From Flavobacterium frigoris (GTDB lineage: Bacteria > Bacteroidota > Bacteroidia > Flavobacteriales > Flavobacteriaceae), in contig NZ_FOFZ01000009.1 in NCBI RefSeq assembly GCF_900111075.1, forward strand, positions 1 through 64,000: 64,000 bases of DNA, written 5' to 3'. A program made the translations under genes and the position numbers. The notes beneath the pieces were generated by a model. The model was not told the origin of the DNA, made no database searches, and was given only the letters and a program-made list of their open reading frames with translations. Positions 17,707 through 25,594 of this stretch are shown here, piece by piece; within the stretch, counting starts at the first letter, position 1; each line of letters opens with the position of its first letter.

Positions 17707-18288
17707 ATGAACACATTAAAAATCGATTACAAAAACATCTTTTATCCTCCGGGAGGGATTTTGATGTGGATCATCATTTATCTGGAATTAATAACTTTCG
17801 GAATGGCATTGATTGCCTTTGTTTATTATGGTCACCAAGAACCAGAAGTATTTCATCAATCCCGTTTGCAACTCAACACTACTTTTGGTGCTATTAATAC
17901 TATTTTCTTATTGACTAGTGGTTTTTTTATGGCTACCGCCGTACACCAATTCAAGGGAAAAAATATAGCAAAATCATCTTTTTATTTCAAGCTAACTATG
18001 CTTGGTGGTTTGTTATTTTTGATCTTAAAAAGTGCAGAATATTATCATAAAATTGAGTCTGAAATTACATTAGAAACAAATGTTTTCTTTAGTTTTTATT
18101 GGTTACTTACCGCTTTTCACTTGATTCATGTTATTATGGGATTGGTAATTTTGATTTGGACAAACTACGGAATGACCAGGAAAAATTCGGATACAGCTGT
18201 TGAGGACGTTGAAGCCTGTGCCGCTTTCTGGCATATGTGCGACTTGATTTGGCTGCTACTTTTTCCAACTCTTTATTTAATCTTTTAA
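17707..18288 (+). CDS. norE: NorE-like cytochrome c oxidase subunit III family protein
   Basis: From the ATG at 17707 it is 193 residues; the preceding TTG adds only three. It has five hydrophobic helices and the subunit III-like segments YLELITFGMALIAFVYYGHQ and WLLTAFHLIHVIMGLVILIW, with ACAAFWHMCDLIWLLLFPTLYL at the end. In nor clusters such proteins are called NorE and support NO reduction by an unclear mechanism. It is followed after 3 bases by the norF-like gene. Confidence 0.8.
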   Translation: MNTLKIDYKNIFYPPGGILMWIIIYLELITFGMALIAFVYYGHQEPEVFHQSRLQLNTTFGAINTIFLLTSGFFMATAVHQFKGKNIAKSSFYFKLTMLGGLLFLILKSAEYYHKIESEITLETNVFFSFYWLLTAFHLIHVIMGLVILIWTNYGMTRKNSDTAVEDVEACAAFWHMCDLIWLLLFPTLYLIF

Positions 18289-18291
18289 GAA

Positions 18292-18534
18292 ATGAAAAAA
18301 TCACTATTAGTTACTTATGGATTGTTGATTGTATTGACGATAACTACTGCTTTAATTTCAAATTCAACTTCATTTTCGAATGTAGCAGTCGCTTTGATAA
18401 TGGGACTTTCAGGTATTAAATTCTTGTTGGTTGCTTTTCAATTTATGGAATTAAGAAAGGCAAATTCGGCTTGGAAATACACTTTAATTATAGTTTTAAC
18501 ACTGCTAATTTCGTTGGTATTATTAGTTTTTTAA
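18292..18534 (+). CDS. norF: NorF-like small membrane protein (cytochrome oxidase subunit IV-like)
   Basis: This 80-residue protein has three hydrophobic helices and the central segment ALIMGLSGIKFLLVAFQFMEL, typical of prokaryotic cytochrome c oxidase subunit IV and NorF proteins. It is tightly linked to the norE-like gene. The assignment rests on size, topology and context. Confidence 0.7.
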   Translation: MKKSLLVTYGLLIVLTITTALISNSTSFSNVAVALIMGLSGIKFLLVAFQFMELRKANSAWKYTLIIVLTLLISLVLLVF

Positions 18535-18574
18535 AATCCTTAAAATAAAGTTAAAAACATGACTTTTATCATAA

Positions 18575-18602
18575 TAAAAGACCTTTTTATCTTTTAATTT
18601 TG
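18575..18602 (+). promoter_or_regulatory. nirK promoter with candidate NsrR-type operator
   Basis: TAAAAGACCTTTTTATCTTT at 18575-18594 has palindromic arms AAAAGA and TCTTTT. It overlaps TAATTTTG at 18595-18602, a match to the -7 element TAnnTTTG, about 45 bases before the nirK ATG. This is the fourth copy of the motif and places nirK under the same control as ric and norCB. Confidence 0.6.
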
Positions 18603-18644
18603 AATAATAATACAAAGCGAAAATAAACGAAAAAAATTCATGTT

Positions 18645-20123
18645 ATGAGTAACATTAAACAACAAACAAAGAATGCTATTGTAGTAGTAGCTCTTGCTTT
18701 AGGTCTTTTTTCTTGTGGTAAAACAGAAGAGAAAGATGCTAAATATTATGAAAGTATAAAAGTAGAAGGGCAGGAAGTTGCTGAGCTTACTGCGCCACCA
18801 TTTGTTCCAAAACCAGTAGGAGATCGAGCGGCAAAAAAGCTGATCGTGAACATGGAAATTAAGGAACAAGAAGGAGAAATGGTTGATGGGGTGAAATATA
18901 CGTATTGGACATTTGGAGGATCAGTTCCGGGTAGTTTTATTAGAACTAGAGTAGGAGATGAGGTAGAATTTCATTTGAAAAATCATCCAGACAACAAAAT
19001 GCCGCACAATATCGATTTACATGCGGTAACAGGTCCAGGTGGAGGAGCAACTTCGTCACTTGTAGCACCAGGACACGAAAAAGTATTTAATTTCAAAACA
19101 TTACTTCCTGGTTTGTATGTGTATCATTGTGCAACAGCGCCTGTAGGAATGCACATCGCAAACGGAATGTATGGTTTGATTTTGGTGGAACCAGAAGGTG
19201 GTTTACCTCCGGTAGACAAAGAGTACTACATCATGCAAGGGGATTTTTATACTAAAGGAGCTTACGGAGAACAAGGGCATCAAGCTTTTGATATGGATAA
19301 AGCGATTAAAGAAACTCCAGATTATGTAGTGTTTAATGGTAAAGTAGGAGCCTTGACTGGCGAAAAAGCATTAACAGCCAAAAAAGGAGAAACAGTACGT
19401 ATTTTTATGGGTAATGGTGGGCCTAACTTAGTGTCTTCTTTTCACGCCATTGGTGAAATCTTTGACAAAGTTCATATTGAAGGGGGTGAACTAATTAATA
19501 AAAACGTACAAACCACTTTAATTCCTGCCGGTGGTGCCGTTATAGTTGAACTTAAAGTAGAGGTTCCTGGAACATTCATTTTAGTAGACCACTCTATTTT
19601 TAGAGCCTTTAATAAAGGAGCTTTAGGTATGTTGAAAGTAGAAGGCGAAGACAATAAAAAAGTATATTCTGGAACAATACAAGAAGGAATTTATTTACCT
19701 GAAGGTGGAACGGTACAAAATATGCCAAAAGTAGCTGGTAAAGAAAAACCTACGGTTGCTAAAACGGTTGCGCAACAAGTTAGCTCTGGTAGAGAATTGT
19801 ATGGAAGAACTTGTTTTGCTTGTCACCAACAAGAAGGACAAGGAGTTCCAAATGCTTTCCCACCGTTAGCTAAATCAGATTTCTTGAATGCCAATCCGGA
19901 TAGAGCAATTGGTGCTGTATTACGCGGCTTGAGTGGAGAAGTTACGGTAAACGGAAAAAAATTCAATAATGTAATGACGAGTCAAAACTTGACTGATGAA
20001 GAAGTTGCCGATGTTTTAACCTATGTGTACAGCAGTTGGGGAAATAATAAAACGGTGATAACTCCAGGAAGAGTAAAAGCAATTAGAGCAACACCAGCTC
20101 CAAAAGCGAAAGAAAGCCATTAA
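18645..20123 (+). CDS. nirK: Copper nitrite reductase fused to a C-terminal cytochrome c domain (lipoprotein)
   Basis: This 492-residue protein reduces nitrite to NO. A lipoprotein signal ends at C24 (LGLFSCGK). Type 1 copper ligands are H121, C162, H170 and M175. Type 2 ligands are H126, H161 and H316. The catalytic pair is D124 and H267. Residues about 380-480 form a class I cytochrome c with C390-F-A-C393-H394, so electron delivery is built in. Three-domain NirK-cytochrome fusions are known in several phyla. The cytochrome part is closely similar to the protein encoded next (20163-20540). Confidence 0.95.
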   Translation: MSNIKQQTKNAIVVVALALGLFSCGKTEEKDAKYYESIKVEGQEVAELTAPPFVPKPVGDRAAKKLIVNMEIKEQEGEMVDGVKYTYWTFGGSVPGSFIRTRVGDEVEFHLKNHPDNKMPHNIDLHAVTGPGGGATSSLVAPGHEKVFNFKTLLPGLYVYHCATAPVGMHIANGMYGLILVEPEGGLPPVDKEYYIMQGDFYTKGAYGEQGHQAFDMDKAIKETPDYVVFNGKVGALTGEKALTAKKGETVRIFMGNGGPNLVSSFHAIGEIFDKVHIEGGELINKNVQTTLIPAGGAVIVELKVEVPGTFILVDHSIFRAFNKGALGMLKVEGEDNKKVYSGTIQEGIYLPEGGTVQNMPKVAGKEKPTVAKTVAQQVSSGRELYGRTCFACHQQEGQGVPNAFPPLAKSDFLNANPDRAIGAVLRGLSGEVTVNGKKFNNVMTSQNLTDEEVADVLTYVYSSWGNNKTVITPGRVKAIRATPAPKAKESH

Positions 20124-20162
20124 GAATAAACAAAATAGTTACAACAATAAATTAATAACAAG

Positions 20163-20540
20163 ATGAAAAAGTATGTTTTTACAATCGCAATGTTGACATT
20201 GGCTTTACAAGGATTCAGCCAAAATTCAGCTAAAGGAAAAGTAGTTTATGATAAGGTTTGCGTGGCTTGCCATCAAGTGACCGCGTTAGGAATCCCTGGT
20301 GCATTCCCTCCATTGGCTAAATCAGATTACTTGAATAAAGATACAAATCGAGCGATAAAAGGTGTAGTAAAAGGACTTACGGGTGCAATTACTGTAAATG
20401 GTAAAAAGTTTAACAGTGCCATGCCTGCTCAAGCATTAAGCGACCAACAAATAGCAGATGTATTTACTTATGTTTATGCAAACTGGGGTAATAATAAAAC
20501 AGTGGTTACAACAGCAATGGTAAAAGCCCAAAGAAAATAA
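20163..20540 (+). CDS. Periplasmic c-type cytochrome, paralogue of the NirK C-terminal domain
   Basis: The 125-residue protein has a signal peptide ending near QGFSQ and one heme motif C33-V-A-C36-H37. [11 protein letters not shown], then [20 protein letters not shown] and DVFTYVYANWGNNKTV repeat, nearly word for word, the C-terminal domain of the neighbouring NirK ([39 protein letters not shown]). It is therefore probably a duplicate of that domain. It could serve as the soluble electron donor to NirK or NorC. Confidence 0.9.
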   Translation: MKKYVFTIAMLTLALQGFSQNSAKGKVVYDKVCVACHQVTALGIPGAFPPLAKSDYLNKDTNRAIKGVVKGLTGAITVNGKKFNSAMPAQALSDQQIADVFTYVYANWGNNKTVVTTAMVKAQRK

Positions 20541-20569
20541 TAGTTATAAAAGCATAAAAAACAATAGCC

Positions 20570-21340
20570 ATGTTAAAACGAAAAATAGTTTTGTCATTAT
20601 TTCTATTACTGATAGCAACATCGCTATGGGCTCAACAAACTAAAATGGTTGCTATAGAAAGGGGAACATTTGTTCCCCTTTATGGTGCCGCAAATAAAAA
20701 ACCGTTAGAAGTAAAAGCGTTTTATCTTGATGTTCATCCTGTTACAAATGCGCAATACTTAGCATTTTTAAAAAAACATCCAGAAAATACACGTTCTAAA
20801 ATAAAAGGACTATTTGCTGATAAAAGCTATCTATCGCATTGGGCAAGTGATTATAATTACGGAAAAGCAAATTTAAGCAACGCACCAGTAACAAATATTT
20901 CTTGGTTTACTGCAAAGAAATATTGCGAATGTCAAGGAGAAAGATTGCCTACTATGGACGAGTGGGAATATGTGGCTATGGCCGATGAAAAAAGAATCGA
21001 TGCGCGTACTAAAGAAAGCTTCAATAAATACATTATGTCTTGGTATGAAAAGCCAAATACTTATGCTAATCCTGTAGGGGAAACATTCAAAAATTATTGG
21101 GGTGTTTATGATATGCATGGATTAGTTTGGGAATGGACTGGCGACTTCAATAGTATTTTTCTTTCTGGTGAATCTAGAAAAGATAAGGATACAGACAAGA
21201 ATCTATTTTGCGGAAGCGCCTCTATCAATGCCACTGATTTAATGAATTATGCTGCTTTTATGCGGTATGCTTTTCGAGGAAGTTTAAAAGCAAGTTACAC
21301 CACTAAAAATCTAGGTTTCCGTTGCGCTAAGGATAAATAG
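20570..21340 (+). CDS. nirV: NirV-like formylglycine-generating-enzyme (SUMF1) family protein
   Basis: The protein is 256 residues with a signal peptide (ATSLWAQQ). SUMF1-family blocks are KAFYLDVHPVTNAQYLAFLKK, RLPTMDEWEYVAMAD, YDMHGLVWEWTGDF and the terminal RGSLKASYTTKNLGFRCAKD. Genes of this family next to nirK are called nirV. Their exact role in nitrite reductase maturation is not settled. It lies 30 bases after the cytochrome c gene. Confidence 0.85.
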   Translation: MLKRKIVLSLFLLLIATSLWAQQTKMVAIERGTFVPLYGAANKKPLEVKAFYLDVHPVTNAQYLAFLKKHPENTRSKIKGLFADKSYLSHWASDYNYGKANLSNAPVTNISWFTAKKYCECQGERLPTMDEWEYVAMADEKRIDARTKESFNKYIMSWYEKPNTYANPVGETFKNYWGVYDMHGLVWEWTGDFNSIFLSGESRKDKDTDKNLFCGSASINATDLMNYAAFMRYAFRGSLKASYTTKNLGFRCAKDK

Positions 21341-21371
21341 CCGTTCCGAGAACAATTCAAAATTTAAAGAA

Positions 21372-22019
21372 ATGAAATCAAATAATACATTAACTAGTAG
21401 TTTAAAGCTCGTTTTAGGATTAGCTATAATGCTGTTGTCACTTCAATCGTGCAACAAGAGAAAGGAAGAAAATAAATCGGGAGAGCATGCAACTGAAAAA
21501 CCAGCTGCTAAACCTATGTCGGATTTATCAATCTATAATTTACCGTCAAAATGGACTACTCAAGATAACAAGAATATCGAGATGGTAGATTTAAAAGGAA
21601 AAGTTCTTGTAATGGTAATGATTTACACTTCTTGTAAGTCGGCTTGCCCAAGATTAGTGGCTGATATGCGAAATATAGAAGCTCATTTACCAGGTAATAT
21701 TAAGAAAAATGTCAAGCTTGTCTTAGTAAGTATCGACCCAGAGGTTGACACTCCTAAAAAACTGAAAGCGTTCTCTATTGAAAATAAAATGGAAGGAGAT
21801 CAATGGTTATTCTTGCGCTCAACGGAAGAAAACACTCGTGAATTTGCAGCAGTATTAGCGGTTAATTACAAAAAAATATCACCGATGGATTTTTCACATT
21901 CAAACATTATTAGTGTTTTTAATGCCGAAGGAGAACTAGCCTTTCAGCAAGAAGGAATTGGTGTAAACTCGGATGAAACTATTAAAAAAATTACTGAAGA
22001 AGCGAATAAGCTAAATTAA
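21372..22019 (+). CDS. SCO1/SenC-family copper chaperone, lipoprotein
   Basis: The protein is 215 residues with a lipobox at C27 (LLSLQSC). The thioredoxin-like domain has the copper-binding C88-K-S-A-C92 and H176 (MDFSHSN), the classic CxxxC...H set of SCO proteins. SCO proteins load copper. Next to nirK, the likely target is the NirK copper centres rather than an oxidase CuA site. It is followed after 7 bases by the porin gene. Confidence 0.9.
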   Translation: MKSNNTLTSSLKLVLGLAIMLLSLQSCNKRKEENKSGEHATEKPAAKPMSDLSIYNLPSKWTTQDNKNIEMVDLKGKVLVMVMIYTSCKSACPRLVADMRNIEAHLPGNIKKNVKLVLVSIDPEVDTPKKLKAFSIENKMEGDQWLFLRSTEENTREFAAVLAVNYKKISPMDFSHSNIISVFNAEGELAFQQEGIGVNSDETIKKITEEANKLN

Positions 22020-22026
22020 ACAACTC

Positions 22027-23286
22027 ATGAAATCATTAAAAATAATTGGTTTATCATTCTTTGGATTGATAAGCATAGGTTCTTACGCTCAGGAATTTGA
22101 CGCAAGTCTACAACTTAGACCTCGTTTTGAGTACCGAAACGGATTTAAGAGCTTAATTAAAGATTCAGAAGACGCGACCTCATTTGTGTCTCAACGTTCT
22201 CGTTTAATTTTGAATTTCAAACAAGACAAATTAAAAACTAAATTAAGCCTGCAAAACATACGTACTTGGGGTGATGTTGCTACGACTACCACCGCTGATA
22301 AAAATGCAATTGCGGTTTTCGAAGCTTGGGCACAATACGATTTTGACACCAACTGGAGCGCACGTTTAGGGCGTCAGGTAATTTCGTACGACAACCAGCG
22401 TATTTTAGGAGAAATTGATTGGGCGCAACAAGGACAAAGTCATGATGCCGCAGTAATCTCTTTCCATCCAAAAAATAATCAGTTAGACTTAGGGTTTGCA
22501 TTAAATGCCGATAAAGAAAATCTAGTAGCGCCAACCACGCCGTACACAACCAATTACAAATCCATGCAATACGCTTGGTATCATACTGCGTTTAGCAAAT
22601 TAAACATGAGTTTGTTGTTGTTGAATACCGGTTACGAATATGCAAAAACGCTAACAGATTTAAAAGTAGATTACAAACAAACCTTTGGGACTTATCTTTC
22701 TTACAAAGAAAATAAATGGGACACAAACTTAGGTTTATATGCGCAAACAGGGAAAAGCAGTGGTCAAGAGGTAACCGCTTTTAATGCGGGTGCTTATTTA
22801 GGATATGCTGTTACAGCTAAGTTTAAAGCCGGATTGGGGTATGAGTTTCTTTCTGGAAAGGACCAAAATGACAGCAGCACTGATTTTAAATCATTCACAC
22901 CTCTTTTTGGAACTAATCACGGTTTCAATGGTTTGATGGATTATTTCTACGTAGGTAACCACATAAATAGTGTCGGATTACAAGATGCTTATTTAAAACT
23001 AAATTACACCCAAAACAAATGGCAGTTTAATTTAATTCCTCATGTATTCTCGGCTCCAAATACGGTTTTGGATGCTTCTAATGCAAAAATGGACAGCTAT
23101 TTAGGCACAGAAGTTGACTTTACAACAAGTTACGCATTACAAAAAGACATTACAGCTTCGGCAGGATATTCTCAAATGTTTGGTTCAACAATATTAGAGC
23201 GACTAAAAGGCGGAAATGCAAGCAATACAAACAATTGGGTTTGGGTTATGGTTTCATTTAGTCCAAGAATATTCGCGACAAAATAG
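22027..23286 (+). CDS. Outer-membrane porin, alginate-export-like family
   Basis: This is a 419-residue beta-barrel with a signal peptide ending at SIGSYAQ. It has alternating aromatic strands from LQLRPRFEYRNG to a C-terminal VMVSFSPRIF, and the segment WSARLGRQVISYDNQRI typical of alginate-export-like porins. It is the last gene of the nirK operon and may let nitrite or another small solute into the periplasm. The substrate is not readable from the sequence. Confidence 0.8.
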   Translation: MKSLKIIGLSFFGLISIGSYAQEFDASLQLRPRFEYRNGFKSLIKDSEDATSFVSQRSRLILNFKQDKLKTKLSLQNIRTWGDVATTTTADKNAIAVFEAWAQYDFDTNWSARLGRQVISYDNQRILGEIDWAQQGQSHDAAVISFHPKNNQLDLGFALNADKENLVAPTTPYTTNYKSMQYAWYHTAFSKLNMSLLLLNTGYEYAKTLTDLKVDYKQTFGTYLSYKENKWDTNLGLYAQTGKSSGQEVTAFNAGAYLGYAVTAKFKAGLGYEFLSGKDQNDSSTDFKSFTPLFGTNHGFNGLMDYFYVGNHINSVGLQDAYLKLNYTQNKWQFNLIPHVFSAPNTVLDASNAKMDSYLGTEVDFTTSYALQKDITASAGYSQMFGSTILERLKGGNASNTNNWVWVMVSFSPRIFATK

Positions 23287-23309
23287 TTAGGTTTAGGTTT
23301 TTTAATTCG

Positions 23310-23343
23310 AAAAAGACTGTGCGTTGGTTTCACAGTCTTTTTC
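23310..23343. terminator. Rho-independent terminator of the nirK operon
   Basis: AAAAAGACTGTG (23310-23321) pairs with CACAGTCTTTTT (23331-23342) around a 9-base loop, with T-rich sequence after it. It stands 24 bases after the porin stop and can work in both directions. Confidence 0.9.
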
Positions 23344-23497
23344 ATTTTTAATAGGGACTGAAATACCATCACCTGAAGCGAAGACGAAGGGTTCATTAAG
23401 ATAAATCGAAGATTCAGCGAATACCGCTAAAAATAAAAGATTAATTAGCTAAAAAGTAAAAAAGTAATTCAAAATAAAATTTGTAATCGGACTTGAA

Positions 23498-23535
23498 GCA
23501 CGCCGCTACCGCACGAATCCTTTCGTGTGGTTCGT
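23498..23535. repeat. REP-like palindrome, left of the RAYT remnant
   Basis: The core CACGAATCCTTTCGTG forms a hairpin (CACGAA/TTCGTG), and the flank GCACGCCGCTACCG is unusually GC-rich for this genome. An inverted copy lies at 24175-24211 on the other side of the transposase remnant. Confidence 0.7.
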
Positions 23536-23540
23536 TATCA

Positions 23541-24136
23541 CTACATAGCAAACATTCTAAAAACTACTATATCATCAATTAATCCTTTTTGCCCTGCATA
23601 ATCAATAGCACTACTATATACTTAATCTTCGGATTAAAAATTAAACTTTCTTCTACAGGATTATTATGGACATAATCAATCTTTTGTTGAATAACTTCGT
23701 TGCTCCATAGTTCAATTGGTTTGTTGTCATGTCGCCAAAACTGATAATGCTTTACATTTGAACTCTTTTCTGCTTCTTTTTAAAAAAAATCTAACAAAAA
23801 TTCCTTTCTGCTCTCTCTAGGATTTTCTTGTATACTTTTTACTATAGATTGACTGGTAAATCTTTTTTAATCTGCAATCAATAACTCTGGTTTTTGACCA
23901 TTGACACTCCTAAAAACCAAATGAACATGATTACTCATTATGCATCAAGCATGAACTTCTAAACCTTTATTTTTTTTGACAAAATTCAATATTTTCAATA
24001 AGTAAATCTTTGTACTCATTTCGCGTAAAAACATCTAACCAGCCTACTACAGCAAAACTGATAAAATACACCCCCTTTGGATTATGACCCGAGACGATAG
24101 TCGAATAGACGAAGTAAACTTATAATTTCTATTCAT
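23541..24136 (-). pseudogene. REP-associated tyrosine transposase (RAYT, Y1/IS200-like), degraded
   Basis: Pieces in different frames add up to a whole RAYT: MNRNYKF, GVYFISFAVVGWLDVFTRNE, MSNHVHLVFRSVNGQKPELL (the HxH metal motif), YQFWRHDNKPIELWS, DYVHNNPVEE and YSSAIDYAGQKGLIDDIVVF. Stops and frame changes occur after IEFCQKK, within the CIMSNHV region and before YSSAID, so no functional protein is possible. RAYTs mobilise REP palindromes, and inverted REP-like palindromes flank this one on both sides. Confidence 0.8.
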
Positions 24137-24174
24137 AATTATATTTTTTTACACTCAAATTTTGTTCTTTAATC

Positions 24175-24211
24175 ACGAACTACACGAAAGGATTCGTGCG
24201 GGAGCGGGGGG
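24175..24211. repeat. REP-like palindrome, right of the RAYT remnant
   Basis: CACGAAAGGATTCGTG followed by CGGGAGCGGGGGG is the reverse-oriented partner of the element at 23498-23535. It replaces the C-terminal codons of the response-regulator pseudogene, so it marks an insertion junction. Confidence 0.7.
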
Positions 24212-24568
24212 ACTTTCTTTAAGGTATTGAAATCACTTGGCTTACGTATGTAATAATGGGCTCCATTCTGATAAAGTTGATTTATTACCTGCGGATCTAA
24301 CGATGTTGAAAATAGAATAACTGGAATTCCTTTTAAGCAATCGTTTAGCTTCATCTCTAATAAGCACTGATAACCAGATGTTCGAGGCATATTTAAATCT
24401 ATGAAAAGTACATCCGGCATTAGTGATGATCCGCAAGTCAAAAAATCATTAAATTAACTCCGTCATTTACGACATCAAATTAGTCGAAAGACACAATTCT
24501 TCTAATGCTTCTTGAAAAAAAACACAGTCATCCACATCATCATCTGCAAGCAAAAGTTTTTTAATCAT
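24212..24568 (-). pseudogene. Stand-alone response-regulator receiver domain, broken
   Basis: From the ATG at 24568 it reads MIKKLLLADDDVDDCVFFQEA with the acidic pocket DDD. A frame change near 24465 leads into VNDGVNLMIFL, then PDVLFIDLNMPRTSGYQCL (phosphorylated Asp in FIDLNMP), PVILFSTS and HYYIRKPSDFNTLKKV. There it runs into the REP-like palindrome and loses its natural end. It was a single-domain receiver of the Rcp1-like kind and is now inactive. Confidence 0.8.
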
Positions 24569-25004
24569 TTGATTTTTTTTGGCGATGTAGTACAAAAAAA
24601 AAGGAGCAACGCAAAATGTCTTTATCAATGTTAAAGCTCAAACTCTTTTCAAAAATAGATAAAAATATCATCGAAAATAGACCAAAGAGTTTTTTTGCTT
24701 GTTTTTATTTAACAACTGTTTATTGTAGCATGCTCTTTTGAATATTTATATCGTTTTATTAGTTATCCTTTTCGACAATTAATAAGATACCTATATGTTT
24801 TTTTACTATCATTAAAAATTAACAATAACATTCCCCGAAAATATTTCACAAGTCCCTAATTAGCGTCTATCCAAAGCTCGCATCGTAAATCTTAAATTCT
24901 CACTACCCCGCATTATATATTAAAAAGTAAACATTCTTAACGGTATCCAGAAAATTAATTCTAATTAATTTTAAAGAAAGACATTTAAAGACGAATTTGG
25001 GGAT
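24569..25004. other. Gap without a recognised gene
   Basis: This A/T-rich stretch lies between the response-regulator remnant and the iron-permease remnant. I see no coding frame, strong hairpin or known repeat. With its neighbours it makes a roughly 2-kb decayed region. Confidence 0.5.
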
Positions 25005-25224
25005 TATTGACTGGCAGTACCAGTATAAATATCCAATTACCATACCACTGAAAATTGGAAAATAGGTTGAGAGATTGCCCAGACAATAACGATAAGCAAT
25101 GCTATAGTGAATGTACTTGTACTACCTATCACCTTTGATACTTTAGTCGCTAATTTGTAAAAATAGAGCTTTTTAAGACTTGATTTTCTACCTCACGCCT
25201 TTCTTTAACCTTCTTTTCCATCAT
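25005..25224 (-). pseudogene. N-terminal remnant of a low-affinity iron permease-like protein
   Basis: From the ATG at 25224 the frame reads MMEKKVKERREVENQVLKSS. After a frame change it reads FYKLATKVSKVIGSTSTFTI, then ALLIVIVWAISQPIFQFSVVW, a TAA where Gln is expected, and LDIYTGTA. The pattern GS..AF..AL..V.VW...GPIF.FS..WQL.INTGT is that of small low-affinity iron permease family proteins. The rest of the gene is gone. Bases 25225-25594 show no gene. Confidence 0.55.
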
Positions 25225-25594
25225 TCTAAATTTTAAATTGATTTTTAGTATAATAGTTTTTTTGACTTCTGCTTGGTTGAACCTCCTTTAAATTTTGAAT
25301 TACAATCGAAAATAATTGTAAATCTTAGCTTCTTGGTTAAATAGAGAATGGAGCTAGCAAGTGCTGCCGAGAGTCTAAAGTTTCCTTAAAACTAAGTTCA
25401 AACTATATAAAATAGATCATGACATAGTATATACACGCCTATCGCAATATATTTTAAATCAAATACTTTTATTAAAATCGGCGTTTAAAAATTTGAAAAT
25501 ATACGATAGGCATTAGCTATAAAATTGTACTTAAATTCACATCACGATCTTTGATCTAAACAAGTCGAATTTCATGCCCTTCTAATGTAAACCT

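Noticed and set aside
24169..24441. Intact 90-residue response regulator
   Set aside because: Its N-terminus lies in another frame upstream and its last 15 codons are REP palindrome sequence, so it is a pseudogene.
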